A DNA stretch of 64,000 nt from Coemansia sp. RSA 487 (Eukaryota; Kickxellomycota; Kickxellomycetes; Kickxellales; Kickxellaceae): NCBI GenBank assembly GCA_027577595.1, contig JANBRJ010000006.1, positions 1 to 64,000 on the forward strand, read 5' to 3'. Shown piece after piece: positions 19,353-29,617 of the stretch; position 1 is the first letter of the stretch, and each line of letters opens with the position of its first letter. The position numbers were made by a program, and so were the translations under genes. The notes beneath the pieces were generated by a model that was not told the origin of the DNA, did not search any database, and saw only the letters and a list, made by a program, of their open reading frames with translations.

Positions 19353-22300
19353 AATCTAACACCGTTGGATAGTCGTCAAAGTAAAAAAAAGGATGCACAG
19401 GCTGTGTTATTAGAAAGCAAGGATCGAAAGACAAGAAAGGAGCCAATGTGTTGTTTAGGGGCAGGAGATAGGTTAGATGTTGGGAGATTTGCACGGACAG
19501 CTATTGACACACAAGAAAAGGATGTTGTCATCAAAATAGATGCAGCGATAATGCAGAATGGTCTTGTGAATAGGTCGAAATAAGGTGTGCGGGGATGCAA
19601 CTAAGGGATGATATTGATTGCAGAATGATGTGCGCTTCTGTAGAAATATGAAGGTGGCGATGAAGATAAAAGTGCTGAAAACAGACTGAATAGAAAAGGT
19701 TAAAAAAGATAGAGAACCAAGCCTTTGACGAAACAAAAAAAGGTAAAAAAGTGTTGTTTTGGAGCGAGCAAGAAAGAATGAGAGGGTGAATGGCCAAAAG
19801 TACAGAATGCAAACACCAACAATGCAAATGAAAAAATAATGCCAGACGTCTCTGCAAAAGGCCCATTTCTCCTTCTTTATGTGCTCTACAAAAGGGAGTT
19901 TATGTGCGCTTTGTAAGCGAACACTGTCAGCATTATCCGTTGTTTTCAAGAAAGGCAAACTCTACCAACCTCATCAGGCACTGTAATTGTGTCGCCTTTT
20001 TGCTCTGGCTTTTGTCTTGGCTTTTCGAAAGAGTTAGAATTCGTCATTTTGGGGGCTAAAGATGAACAGGATGATCAACACGCTGGCTGAAGAACAAGTA
20101 TAGAACGAAGATGGAATGAAAACGGAAATGGATTCACAAGCAGGGCAATAAAAGTAGTAGGATTTTGAGGGACGCTGCAGATATGAATGGAAGCAAAAAA
20201 AAGAAAAGTATTACTTTCTTGGACGCTTGATTGCATATACTTTTATGAATTTTTGGAGGCAGCGGGCGTGCCGCGTCGAAACCAGCAATGTGTGGAGAAG
20301 GAAGATTATGCCGACACACACCACACAGATGCCAATACACCCAAATGTCCTTTGGCATATATCTTCTGCATAGAACTGACTAGCCTATCTGTATGTGGAT
20401 GCATTCCAGCATGTGCTCTCTGTGGAAAAAAAATAGCTCAGGGAGAGACGAAACACACAACATTCACCTCGCCATTTATGATTATAAAGACACGCCAGTA
20501 GCACACAAGAGATGCACAGGTATGGTACGAGCGGGGGAGCAGCTGGACAAGGCAAAATGTATGGCTGCTACTCATGCGGAAGGTGGGGGAGGGGAAGCGA
20601 AATACAAGAAGAATGGAACTTGGATGAATCACAATTTGGGACAACAAAACATGGGGTATGAAGCCGCTCTCTCCTCGTTTCAAATATAAGCTTTGCATCC
20701 AACCCCACCAGAATGGAAAAGTTTGGCTTACCTCTGGATGCTTTTCACTAGCACCTAAGCCTGAAGCAGAAATATCTGACAATGAACTACACCGCCGCAT
20801 ACTATCCAAAAGAAAGGTATATTCCTTTTTAGTTCTGTCTGAGCAGTAGACCAAAAAGAACTCTGCTACTTGCTGGAAGTAAAAGTCGAAGAAATAAGCA
20901 AAAGTGTATTTATTCACAAATATAGAAAAAGGGAGGACTGGAGAAAACATGTTTTAACCTTTAATTGGTTTATATATCATTGGAACGAAACAGAGCCCAC
21001 TGTGCCTTGGTCGCCCTTGGTGCAGCTGGATAAAGAAACAGAAGCAGAACGAAACTATAATTGCAATAAACGGATATTGCTATTTCGCAAAAAATACGAC
21101 ATATTTTTAAAATTTTAGAAATATCCATGTGCAAAATAAATGAGGCTAGCTTACCGTTTTTGGAAGTACTTGGCAACAAGCTGTCATTAGCACCGGACGC
21201 AACGAAAGAAAAGGAGGGATGGCGGGGACAGTGGGGACGGCGATGCGTAAAGGGGTTACTTGCAACGTCTTTTAGTGTTTGTATTCTTTCGACTTGAACA
21301 GGGTGTTATAAAAATAATTGTTCCTTGTCTTTCTATAACCAAATTAATGGTTCTGAATTTCTTTCTTTTTCGCAAACTGCTACAGGTAGGCAGAAAATTC
21401 GTAGCCTGCACATTTAGGTAGGTGGATGTTATTCGGGTCGGCCTTTTTACTGTAGCCATCATCGGCATGGCGCTATGCCTCCCTCCCAAGTGTTTATATG
21501 CTGGCTGGTCTTTTAGTTCATATGACCATTCAAACCTTTTCTTGATCTGTACATGACAATTACTTTCACTCTTTCAAACGTATAGCGGCTTGCAGCATTT
21601 GCTACATTATCTTTTCCGCACCTTGTATTTTCTTTTATCTTCTTGAGTGTATGGTCTTGGCATGTTTACATTTCTTCTTGTTCGGGAAAAACACATTTTT
21701 GGTTGTTTGTAATTACTAGGCCATTGTGCTCTTGTAAGCACAATAGTTCAGGGTATGTAAGTGAAAATCAGTTATCGTTTGTGCTTTTTTGAGCGCATGG
21801 AGCTGGATTATGAAAATTACAAGCGGCTTGTAATTACATTGTACCCTTTCATTCAAGTTCTAAATGCGTATATATCTTACTACAAAAACTTAAGCAGGAA
21901 GGAAAAGCCATCATGAGCGCACATTGATAAAAGGCGTGCATATTTTGGGTCAAGTGGAAAAAAAAGCGGCAATGTTGTGTAGAACAGCAGCAGCGAGTGT
22001 GAGAAAAAAAGCATTGGCGCTGTACGTTTAGAATAGAAGCGATGGGTGCAAGCGAATAATAATAGAAACAAGAGACAGTATTAAACATCGATAAAAACTT
22101 GCCTGGAGTAAACATCCCACCATGCTCGCCCCGCGACCATAGACAAGAGCGCTCTCACACCAGCCCTAAAGTCCTGATTGAGGACAGCAACACCTGGCCC
22201 GGAAAGGTTGCAGGAGTTGGCTGCATGAGGGCATGAGCACCACTGAAAGGACTTTGTGCGGACAAAATAGAGCGTCAATAATGATCTAGCAATGAAACGA

Positions 22301-22998
22301 CAAAAACAGCGAGAAGAATGGCTTGTCAATTAAACAAGTATATTTGCCACCGCCTTTTACAGGTACTACTCTTTGGATATCGCCTGTGTTGTAAAGATAG
22401 CTTTTGCTTGTGTTCTGTAGGCTTTGTCACATCCAAGCATTATCAAAGCAACAAGGTAAGTGAATCTTGCTTTCGAAAATTAGACATAGGTATCAATCAG
22501 CACACAGGCTCAAGCAAGCATCATCTATACAGCGGCCACCATATTCAAGCAGGGCAACTTTAAATATCGTCTTCATCATATCTATTCTACAAGCAAGTGG
22601 TATTGGCCACACTAGTTCCTGGTGAGTAGCATTGGTGGTGATGGTGTGCTGGCTAGAAAACTGGCGTTGGCCCAGTGCAACGCAAACAATAGTATTTTTT
22701 GATATATAGATTTCCATTTCAATAATAGTCTTTAATAGACAAAATAAAAAAGGAAATCTAAAACTATCGAGGAAGCATCGTCGATTTTTGAAACAGATTG
22801 CGCTGTGAATATGGTTTAAAGCAGTTACACATGATTAAAACCACATAAAATATTTTTTAGCGTCTTGTGGCAAGGTACATAGCCCAATAATGCATGGCTT
22901 TGCCCCTCTCTTGACAAATAAACTATTTGTTTAAAAATACTCCTTTGAATCAAATCAAAGTGAAAACAGAAGACAAATTACATCCATATACTCAATAA
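19353..22998. other. Gene-poor 3.6 kb interval
   Basis: No complete gene recognised. The minus strand shows scattered exon-like pieces: a 26-codon ATG ORF at 20047-19970 that could be a first exon of the MFS gene; a segment ending near 20732 beginning MRRCSSLSDISASGLG and followed by GTAAGC; a segment ending before GTAAGC near 21150; and a GC-rich open stretch at about 22095-22250 followed by AG|GCAAGT. They may be untranslated or alternative 5' exons of the exporter, or remnants of a lost gene. The remainder is pyrimidine/purine-skewed intergenic DNA. Confidence 0.4.
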
Positions 22999-23319
22999 CT
23001 AGGCCGAAGCAACGTTGGGCTTTGCCTGCTGAATCTGCTGAGTAGATTGGGCTTCACGCCTGGCAGCGTCCTGCAACAATGCAGTGTCCACGGTCGGAGG
23101 CGACAGCTGTACATATCGCACTACGGATCCACGAATAAAACAGTTCTTTACGGACATCATGTGTGGGTACCGCTCGGGGTCCACTATTTCGATATCTTTG
23201 AGCTTAAAGTTCAGAAACTGGTCTACTGATTCGAGCGTGCCCTTTATTGCCAAGTCGTTTTTCAGTTCCACAGTTACTTGCTGCCCAACCTGCGTTTTAA
23301 AGAATGAGTAGAATAGCAT
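22999..23319 (-). CDS. LSM2: U6 snRNA-associated Sm-like protein Lsm2
   Basis: 106 residues starting MLFYSFFKTQVGQQVTVELK, the nearly invariant Lsm2 N-terminus. The Sm1 motif has ELKNDLAIKGTLESVDQFLN and the Sm2 motif has NCFIRGSVVRYVQL. It is a ring subunit of Lsm2-8 (binds the U6 snRNA 3' end in the nucleus) and Lsm1-7 (binds deadenylated mRNA for decapping in the cytoplasm). A short Gln/Ala-rich tail (STQQIQQAKPNVASA) extends beyond the core. It appears intronless. It is followed on the same strand by the MFS gene far downstream and preceded by the AMSH-like gene. Confidence 0.96.
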   Translation of the reverse strand: MLFYSFFKTQVGQQVTVELKNDLAIKGTLESVDQFLNFKLKDIEIVDPERYPHMMSVKNCFIRGSVVRYVQLSPPTVDTALLQDAARREAQSTQQIQQAKPNVASA

Positions 23320-23644
23320 GACTTTCTTTCAAGGTTACAACTATGCACTTGATCTATATAGACATGTCAAACTCAAAGTAAGAGCAAAGAGAATGAGGGT
23401 AAAAAAGAAGAGCGGTATGTTTCTGGATTGTTGGCAAAGGTAACCAGTCTCACAAGCTCCAGAAGAGCCCTGAATATGTGTGATGATAGCATAAATAGGG
23501 CCACGCTTTCATTTTTGGGGGAGAAGCACGTGAGCAAGCTTGGCCAGAACATCCAGCATGCTTCTCAGAATTAGTTCCAAAGTATTGGTCATATGAAGTA
23601 TGTCAAATAAATAAAAGCAGGACCTGCAGTAACGTGGTTCCTAT
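23320..23644. other. Intergenic, LSM2 promoter / AMSH 3' flank
   Basis: 325 bases; no ORF of interest. It lies between two minus-strand genes, so it holds the 3' end of the AMSH-like gene and the LSM2 promoter. Confidence 0.5.
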
Positions 23645-25348
23645 TTACGTGCCACGAATATCGACGATATCAAAGTCGTAGTTGAACAGCACGACGTGCC
23701 CGCCAGTGTCGGCGTTGGTATAGATGACCTTTGACGAGCCGTGGGGATGGAATGCCGTTTTTTCCTTGCAGTTCTGGATAATGTCCATGCCAGACGGGTC
23801 TGTCAGCCGGAAGATGCCAAAGTGAGGCTCGTGCTTCGGAGAGCACACAATGGCAATTGCCTCGGGAAGCATCAGCTGGTAGGAGCATTGCGTGTGCAAG
23901 TCAAGCGAGCTCATAAAGCAGGTTTGTGTTGGGTGCGTATGGATCCACCCAAGCGTTATAAGATCGCGATCCATCTGCTCAGCAAACAGCTCCTCTTCTT
24001 TCTCTGTGGTACAAGTGTCTGACGTTGCGCTCTGCTTGGGGATGATGAGTGTCGTCATCACTAGTGCTTCCTGACCTGGAATTTGCTTCCCGCAGAGTAT
24101 ACCACATGTTTCCAGGTTGGCTTTTGTGTTTAACGTGGCAATGTCGAGGAATTCTTCAAATACTCCTTCTGGTAGCTGAATCGGCCGCATACGTACGCCG
24201 CCCTCGGTGAAAGACTGATGGTCGCTGTCGATTACACACGGCGGCATAAAACTCTTGGGCTCGCCTTTCACAGCTGCTTCTTTGTCATTGTATCCGTTAT
24301 TTGTTGGTGATACAGGCGCAACATCGGTAGTACCTCCATGGTACTCTTTGGGCTTTGGTGGAATCGCAGGTCTGTGGACCTCGGCTTCTGGCGCAATGGC
24401 TGGCGCATTATGGTTGTATAAATTGTTGTGCGAACTGGACACAGAAGCACTTGGCCGTGCAGGCAGTTCTGGCGGGACTCGTAACGGCATTAGAGGAGGC
24501 TGAGGTAGAGGCTTTGGTGGCATGCCCTCTACCAGCACAGACGCATTGTAGTTATTTGAGGCTGGATAAGCATTCTGATCATTGTAGTGTTGCTGGCGAT
24601 GGGTAACTGACGACGAAGACGGCGTTGAGCCCATCGAAGGATATGATATCAATGTTTCTACTCGAGCTCCTCCTGTTCGCTGACCATGTGTAGAAGAAGC
24701 TGTGCTGCTCTTGCGATTCTGGCTGATACTGAGATCCTTTAACGTGTTGTCTAGCGCATATCCATAGCGCTCTTGATCGGCTTCGCGGCTCAAATGGATC
24801 TTTGGACGTGCCTCGCCATTGTGACTTTCCAGACTGTCTCTGCGTGCTGGCATTGGCTCTGGGGCCAGTGCAAGCTGGCCCTTAAGCCCCGAGCCCCGTC
24901 GCTTCGAGTACGTCGACACCTCTGCCTTTGGGCGGGGAAGTGACGCAATATACTTTGTGTACTCTTCATATCGCTGTTGGAGGATCGGCTGCAGTCGCTC
25001 AAGTGTGGACAGCGCTTTTTTGGCGTTTTTGGAAGTGCGCTCCCTGTTCTTGGTGTGCTCGGGGTTGTTGTAGTCAGGCATTTGCGGAAGGTGCTTGATC
25101 ACCACGGTCACGTAACGCATGTAGAACACGTACGCATACTGAAGATCCTGGTCCATGAGGCGTCGCTTGGCCTTCTCCAGCGTCTCATCCAAGTCTCTAA
25201 AATATTTGGATACAGGAACTTTGCGCGATAGGCGTATGTTTGCTGCCCGGTAGAGCTCCTCCAGCGAGCAGACACGCTCCCCAGGCTTCCAGGACGCCGC
25301 ACGCGGCAACGAGCCACTGTCTATGTACTCCTTGTCCCTGGGCGTCAT
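23645..25348 (-). CDS. AMSH/Sst2-like K63-specific JAMM deubiquitinase
   Basis: 567 residues. The N-terminal ~120 residues form a helical USP8/AMSH-type dimerisation (MIT-like) domain. A Pro/Ser-rich linker follows (with PPKPLPQPPLMPLRVPPELP, SH3-binding-like). The C-terminal MPN+ domain starts near IQLPEGVFEEFLDIA. The JAMM zinc site is complete: His470-x-His472, Ser480 and Asp483 within WIHTHPTQTCFMSSLDLHT. This THPTQTCFMSSxDxHT form is the AMSH signature. The enzyme removes K63-linked ubiquitin from cargo at endosomes together with ESCRT-0/III. The domains needed for cleavage are all present. It lies next to MMS2, whose product helps build K63 chains. Confidence 0.93.
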   Translation of the reverse strand: MTPRDKEYIDSGSLPRAASWKPGERVCSLEELYRAANIRLSRKVPVSKYFRDLDETLEKAKRRLMDQDLQYAYVFYMRYVTVVIKHLPQMPDYNNPEHTKNRERTSKNAKKALSTLERLQPILQQRYEEYTKYIASLPRPKAEVSTYSKRRGSGLKGQLALAPEPMPARRDSLESHNGEARPKIHLSREADQERYGYALDNTLKDLSISQNRKSSTASSTHGQRTGGARVETLISYPSMGSTPSSSSVTHRQQHYNDQNAYPASNNYNASVLVEGMPPKPLPQPPLMPLRVPPELPARPSASVSSSHNNLYNHNAPAIAPEAEVHRPAIPPKPKEYHGGTTDVAPVSPTNNGYNDKEAAVKGEPKSFMPPCVIDSDHQSFTEGGVRMRPIQLPEGVFEEFLDIATLNTKANLETCGILCGKQIPGQEALVMTTLIIPKQSATSDTCTTEKEEELFAEQMDRDLITLGWIHTHPTQTCFMSSLDLHTQCSYQLMLPEAIAIVCSPKHEPHFGIFRLTDPSGMDIIQNCKEKTAFHPHGSSKVIYTNADTGGHVVLFNYDFDIVDIRGT

Positions 25349-26201
25349 CGAAGCAAGTGTGCTATGCCCACGTTCCTAATTCCGCAACTAAAATATGGAA
25401 GCTGTGTTTGTTGTTGATACCTTCTGCTACTGCGTATAAAACACTGTACTGAGTGTATACGGCCTCGTCTAATGAAGTGAATAGCTCTAGGCGGTTCTAC
25501 TCATACAAAAAGCAAATGCTGAAGAAGAAAAAAAAGTTAATTTAGAACATAGAAAACAGAAGAAAGGGGTGCGCTAATGCCAAGACCAGCTCAACCCCCT
25601 TTTAGGGCAAAAAGATGGGGGATGGAGAATGCATGGGATTTGACAAAACAACCACCCACCAGCTTTTCCACAGCTTATGTGAAAGAAACTTTTGGATATT
25701 CGCTGGAAATAGCTTCGGGGTTCCGCGTTTTCTTGGCATAGGAACGCAATGCATTCAAGGTGCCAGCGACCTTCGATTGCCACTAACGTACGGCAACCGA
25801 AGCCTTGTATCTGGCATTGCTTTCTGCCCAGAACAGTTCCGGATAGTTGGTGCTATAGCACCCAGACAGTGGTTAGCCAATCGTTTTCTGTTTAACCTTT
25901 AAATATTAATCCATTCTCTCCAGTTACTTTTATTTTATAAAACAAAACAACAGCGCATACGTTCTGTTTCTACAAACGCTACAGGTTTATCATATCCTGA
26001 TGTCATGTCACAGGTAAAAGAAACAATAAGCATATCAAAAGTGAAAAACATTTGCTCACCCTTGCATCAAAAGGAGAAAACATATCTTGACCACTGTATT
26101 ACATTCCATTTGGTTACTACGTTTTGTGCACTAGATGACCACTAATCAAAAAGTCTAGCTGCTACAAGCATCCGACCTTTCGCTTGTCCAGGCAATTGAA
26201 A
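25349..26201. other. Intergenic
   Basis: About 850 bases between the AMSH-like gene start and the MMS2 stop. Short ORFs only; none shows a recognisable protein. It must include the promoter of the AMSH-like gene. Confidence 0.5.
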
Positions 26202-26751
26202 CTAATAGAATGTGGTGCCCTCTGGCGGCTGAGTAAGTCTAGCGTTAGCCCCCTTTCCCATTTCAGTGCGCAGGCCCTTGAGCAATGTGTGCAATCTGGA
26301 TGAGGGCTTCCAGTTTTTCAGAACCTCAATGTCGTTGCTGACGGCTCCTGTCTCTGGATCCACACCTGCCATGTTGATTCGCGACACAAACGATACCTCT
26401 GGCGGCTCCGACGGGTAATTTGGTCCACAGTACATCTTAAGCGTGTAGATTCGGTTATCATGTGTAGTACGCGACGGCCCAAAGATAGTGCCCGTCCATC
26501 TCTCCATCATGATATCGTCCGGCTTCTCCAGGCCGTAGCTGCACAGGCCGTCGCTTATGCCCTTTTCTCCTTGCTCGAGCTCGTCCAGCAGCCGAAAGTT
26601 TCTTGGAACTATAAAACAAAAGTGCATTTGGGACAATCGGAAGGCGGGCATTATACCAATTCACAATTATATCAATTCACACGTGGAAAAGGTAGGCACA
26701 ATGTTGGACTGGCTTTCAAATTCGCTCATCTGCTGCGGGCTTACCATCCAT
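26202..26751 (-). CDS. MMS2: Ubiquitin-conjugating E2 variant Mms2/Uev1
   Basis: Two exons: 26751-26745 (7 nt, ATGGATG) and 26608-26202, joined in phase 1 over a 136-nt GTAAGC...TAG intron. The product is 137 residues, beginning MDVPRNFRLLDELEQGEKG, the expected UEV start. The E2 fold is clear (GTIFGPSRTTHDNRIYTLK, YPSEPPEVSFVSRINM), but the active-site Cys region is replaced by NDIEVLKNWKP, so it is the non-catalytic partner of Ubc13. The heterodimer makes K63-linked chains, e.g. on PCNA in post-replication repair. The first exon carries only the first two codons plus one base, so an ORF finder places the start wrongly inside the intron. Confidence 0.94.
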
Positions 26752-27865
26752 GGTGAAATTGTCTTGCAAAATACAAAAATGAGAGCGGAATGCGTCAGTT
26801 ATACAAATAACACAAATAAAACAAATGTAAAGAATAGAAATGAGAATCTCCAATGGTTGCCCAAATCTTACAGCCTTTTGCGATTTATTGTGGCCAGGTT
26901 TTCAGCACAGTTGAAAATTACTTTGGGCTTTCGCTCCCCCTTTTCCAATTCCGAAGTGAGCCGACGATCTCTTGAACCGACGTCTTTACGGCTCCCCCTT
27001 TCTTACCCAAAACAGATGTTGTAGAGGACTGTGGTGGCTTATTGCATTTTTGCAGATGCAAAACAAGAGATTTTAGAAGCGACCTTGAGCTGTTGTGTGG
27101 CTTTTTGGAAAATACGAAATTGCATTTTCGCATACGTTCTTGGACGTGTGTTTATCTTATGATCCGTTGGGTTGCTGCGTTGAAAACATTTGAAAGACAT
27201 CGCAGCTTTGCTGAACACTCAGTAGCTAACGAATATTGCCTCAATGGTGCCGCTGGTACCAGGGTAGCCATATTTCAAGAACGGCATCTGTTTAATCTGA
27301 AATCTCCATCCCATGGTATGGTATGGTATGGCATGTAATCCGAAGAAAAACAATAGTATTGAAGGACTAAAATTATATCTAAAACCCTACTACCGACAAA
27401 TCGGCACCATCCCATGTTGAATATGATTGTAATGGTGGGTGGCACCCATCTGCGTATCTGAATATTATTGTGAAATTAATCGGTCAACACTTGGTAAATC
27501 CTAAAATGCAAGCGATGCTTGCATTTGCAATTCAAACCATGTACTGGCGATTCAGTGGCTCTGACCACCATACGTACGCTACATGCATCAGCTGGATACC
27601 AGAATTCAGCAATTACAGCACACGGTTTCTCAAATGGCTTTGAGGCGTGAACCAAACAGGCAAAAATTGTGGCGCATTGCAGATGTATTGTTTTATATTT
27701 GTTTACTGCTGGACAGCACCACCCATATGTCCTTGACGTTTAATACGCAAACAGCAGCAAATGCATATGAATACACCGATATCTCGAGCTCTTTACTTGG
27801 CAATATTCTAGAGCTTTAGTTTAATAGCTTTTCTTCAGTTGTTATATTAGTTTTATTTGTTGAAA
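26752..27865. other. Divergent intergenic region
   Basis: 1.1 kb between the divergent MMS2 and BAHD copy 4. It contains a short (GGTAT)-type repeat at about 27313-27333 and a perfect 10-bp inverted repeat at 27504-27526. No supported gene. Confidence 0.5.
27504..27526. promoter_or_regulatory. Inverted repeat upstream of BAHD copy 4
   Basis: AAATGCAAGC and GCTTGCATTT form a perfect 10-bp palindrome around GAT, about 340 bases upstream of the BAHD start. It contains ATGCAAG, resembling an octamer-like half site, and could bind a dimeric factor. No function is demonstrated. Confidence 0.3.
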
Positions 27866-29293
27866 ATGCTCGCATCAAGCACATCGTCTGCCAGCGGCAT
27901 TCTCGCCAGTATCAAGCCCCAGGAAATAGAACTTGGCACGATCGATCTGGCCAACAACGGTATCCGGGTCGATGGCATATACTTTTACAAAAACACAAAT
28001 AAGGACACCGAATTCATGTCCTTTGACAAAATCACGCGTAGCCTGTACAAAGTCATTGCAAATTACTACCCTATCCTTGTTGGACGCCCGACGGTTAACA
28101 GTGAGGGCAAGGCTGTTGTTGCTGTGAATCCAGAGAGCCTGTGCATGCCAGATGTCAAGGAGGTTCAAGTTGGCCATCCTGCAGAGTCGTTTTTCGTGTA
28201 TGGCCCCAATAATGGAGATGATCTGAGCAAGGGCGTAAAGTTCTTCGACCTACACAAGTTCTACCGTACTGATGGAGTTGAAAGGATCCCGCACGCTACA
28301 TACCATCGCGACCACTCTTCGGTCATTGTACGTGTCTTGCGATTCAAAGACAGTGCGTATGCTGCACTTGCCTACTCTCTGCTTCACGGGATATTTGACG
28401 CGACTGCGACTATTGCATTTATGAACCACTGGGCCGAGTATGCCCGCAATATAGACAACACGGCGTACAAGCTTTCCTCGTTGCCAGTCCACGACCGCAA
28501 TGTTATGTACAGCCGCTTTGACGGCATTGAGCCTATTGAACAGCCATTTGTGGAGCACTTTAAGGACATGGCCGGGACAGCACGCTTTGATTCCCCCGAA
28601 AACGTCGCACCAGTCCTGCTATCGACTCCCGATATACCCCAAATAGCCGAACAGCACCTGCTTCATATCAGCGCCGCAAATCTCGAGCGCATGCGCCAAG
28701 AAGTCGACGACACACAAACGACAGCCATGGTCTTGACTGCGGTTCTGACCAAATCAATGGTGCAAGCCAACACAAGGTCCTTTGGAACCGAGCCCCAGAC
28801 AACGTATGTTGCGGTAGCATACGACAGCAGGCAGCGCTCTGGCGTGCCTCAGAACTTTGCCGGGAACGCGTCGTTCATCTGCATTGCGCCTTTGCAGGCA
28901 AAATACGTCGTTGGCAGCTCGTACAAGGAGCTTGCCCAAACTATCAAGGAAAGCAGTATGAAGACGGACAGCGCTTACTCGAAGGCCTCAATCGAAACCA
29001 TTGAGAACGAGCTTGGGTTGTTGTATCATGCAAGCTTTTCTCTGTGCAACTCTCCTCAGTCCTCGTACCTCGGGTTCAGCAATGTGCGGTACCTGCCATT
29101 CAAAACCATTGACTTTGGCTATGGATCTCCGGAAATCCTGTCATTCGACTACTTTAGCAAGGAAGGAATGTGCCGGATGTACCCAAACTTCCAAGACGGC
29201 GGCATTGATCTGTTTATTAACTACGCAGATGCATGCTTTGAACATCTTTGCAAAATCGATCTGGTTGCAAAGTACGTGGATGCGATCTATTAG
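27866..29293 (+). CDS. BAHD-type acyltransferase, copy 4
   Basis: 475 residues from the first ATG in the frame (27866). The catalytic motif is HGIFD (His174, Asp178), with Ala instead of the usual Gly after it, and the structural motif DFGYG is present near residue 415. Overall length and the position of motifs fit the BAHD fold of two chloramphenicol-acetyltransferase-like halves. It is the most divergent of the four copies in the window, with a longer N-terminal region before the HXXXD box. No targeting signal is seen. Acyl-CoA-dependent transfer to an unknown acceptor is inferred from the family. Confidence 0.86.
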   Translation: MLASSTSSASGILASIKPQEIELGTIDLANNGIRVDGIYFYKNTNKDTEFMSFDKITRSLYKVIANYYPILVGRPTVNSEGKAVVAVNPESLCMPDVKEVQVGHPAESFFVYGPNNGDDLSKGVKFFDLHKFYRTDGVERIPHATYHRDHSSVIVRVLRFKDSAYAALAYSLLHGIFDATATIAFMNHWAEYARNIDNTAYKLSSLPVHDRNVMYSRFDGIEPIEQPFVEHFKDMAGTARFDSPENVAPVLLSTPDIPQIAEQHLLHISAANLERMRQEVDDTQTTAMVLTAVLTKSMVQANTRSFGTEPQTTYVAVAYDSRQRSGVPQNFAGNASFICIAPLQAKYVVGSSYKELAQTIKESSMKTDSAYSKASIETIENELGLLYHASFSLCNSPQSSYLGFSNVRYLPFKTIDFGYGSPEILSFDYFSKEGMCRMYPNFQDGGIDLFINYADACFEHLCKIDLVAKYVDAIY

Positions 29294-29617
29294 ATGCTTT
29301 TGAACAACTTCTTACGCCTTTTATCGCTCCTGTTGGCTGTGTTTTTACATCAAAAAATTCGGCAGATATCCAAGCAAAGCTTACTGGTTTTGAAGTTACC
29401 ATTCGCCAGCTTCTGAGTGGGTGGCACTCAGCTGCCATCTTTTTCCCCCTCTGATTTAACCGTGGTCACTTTTTCCCTTTCCTTTCGTTTTTATTTTTAC
29501 TTTTATCCTACTTTTACCTTCATTCACATTCAACAACTAGATTAGTCTGACATTTTATTTCAAAAGAAGCGCACAACCGCTTTTCGTTCTTGACACAGCA
29601 ACATTTCTTGCCTAGCA
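29294..29617. other. Intergenic, DOA10 promoter
   Basis: About 320 bases, rich in pyrimidine runs (ttttccctttcctttcg) before the DOA10 start. This is typical of fungal promoters and leaders; no gene seen. Confidence 0.5.

Noticed and set aside
20187-20501. Zinc-finger-like CALCGKK, and HKRC in another frame
   Set aside because: The two halves are in different frames, no splice signals join them in phase, and the surroundings are AT-rich intergenic DNA. Probably chance.
20664-20810. MRRCSSLSDIS segment resembling the MFS start MRRAASFSDS
   Set aside because: Similarity is at protein level only over about 9 residues; nucleotide identity is low, and no in-phase join to the exporter was found. 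Possibly convergent low-complexity Ser-rich sequence.
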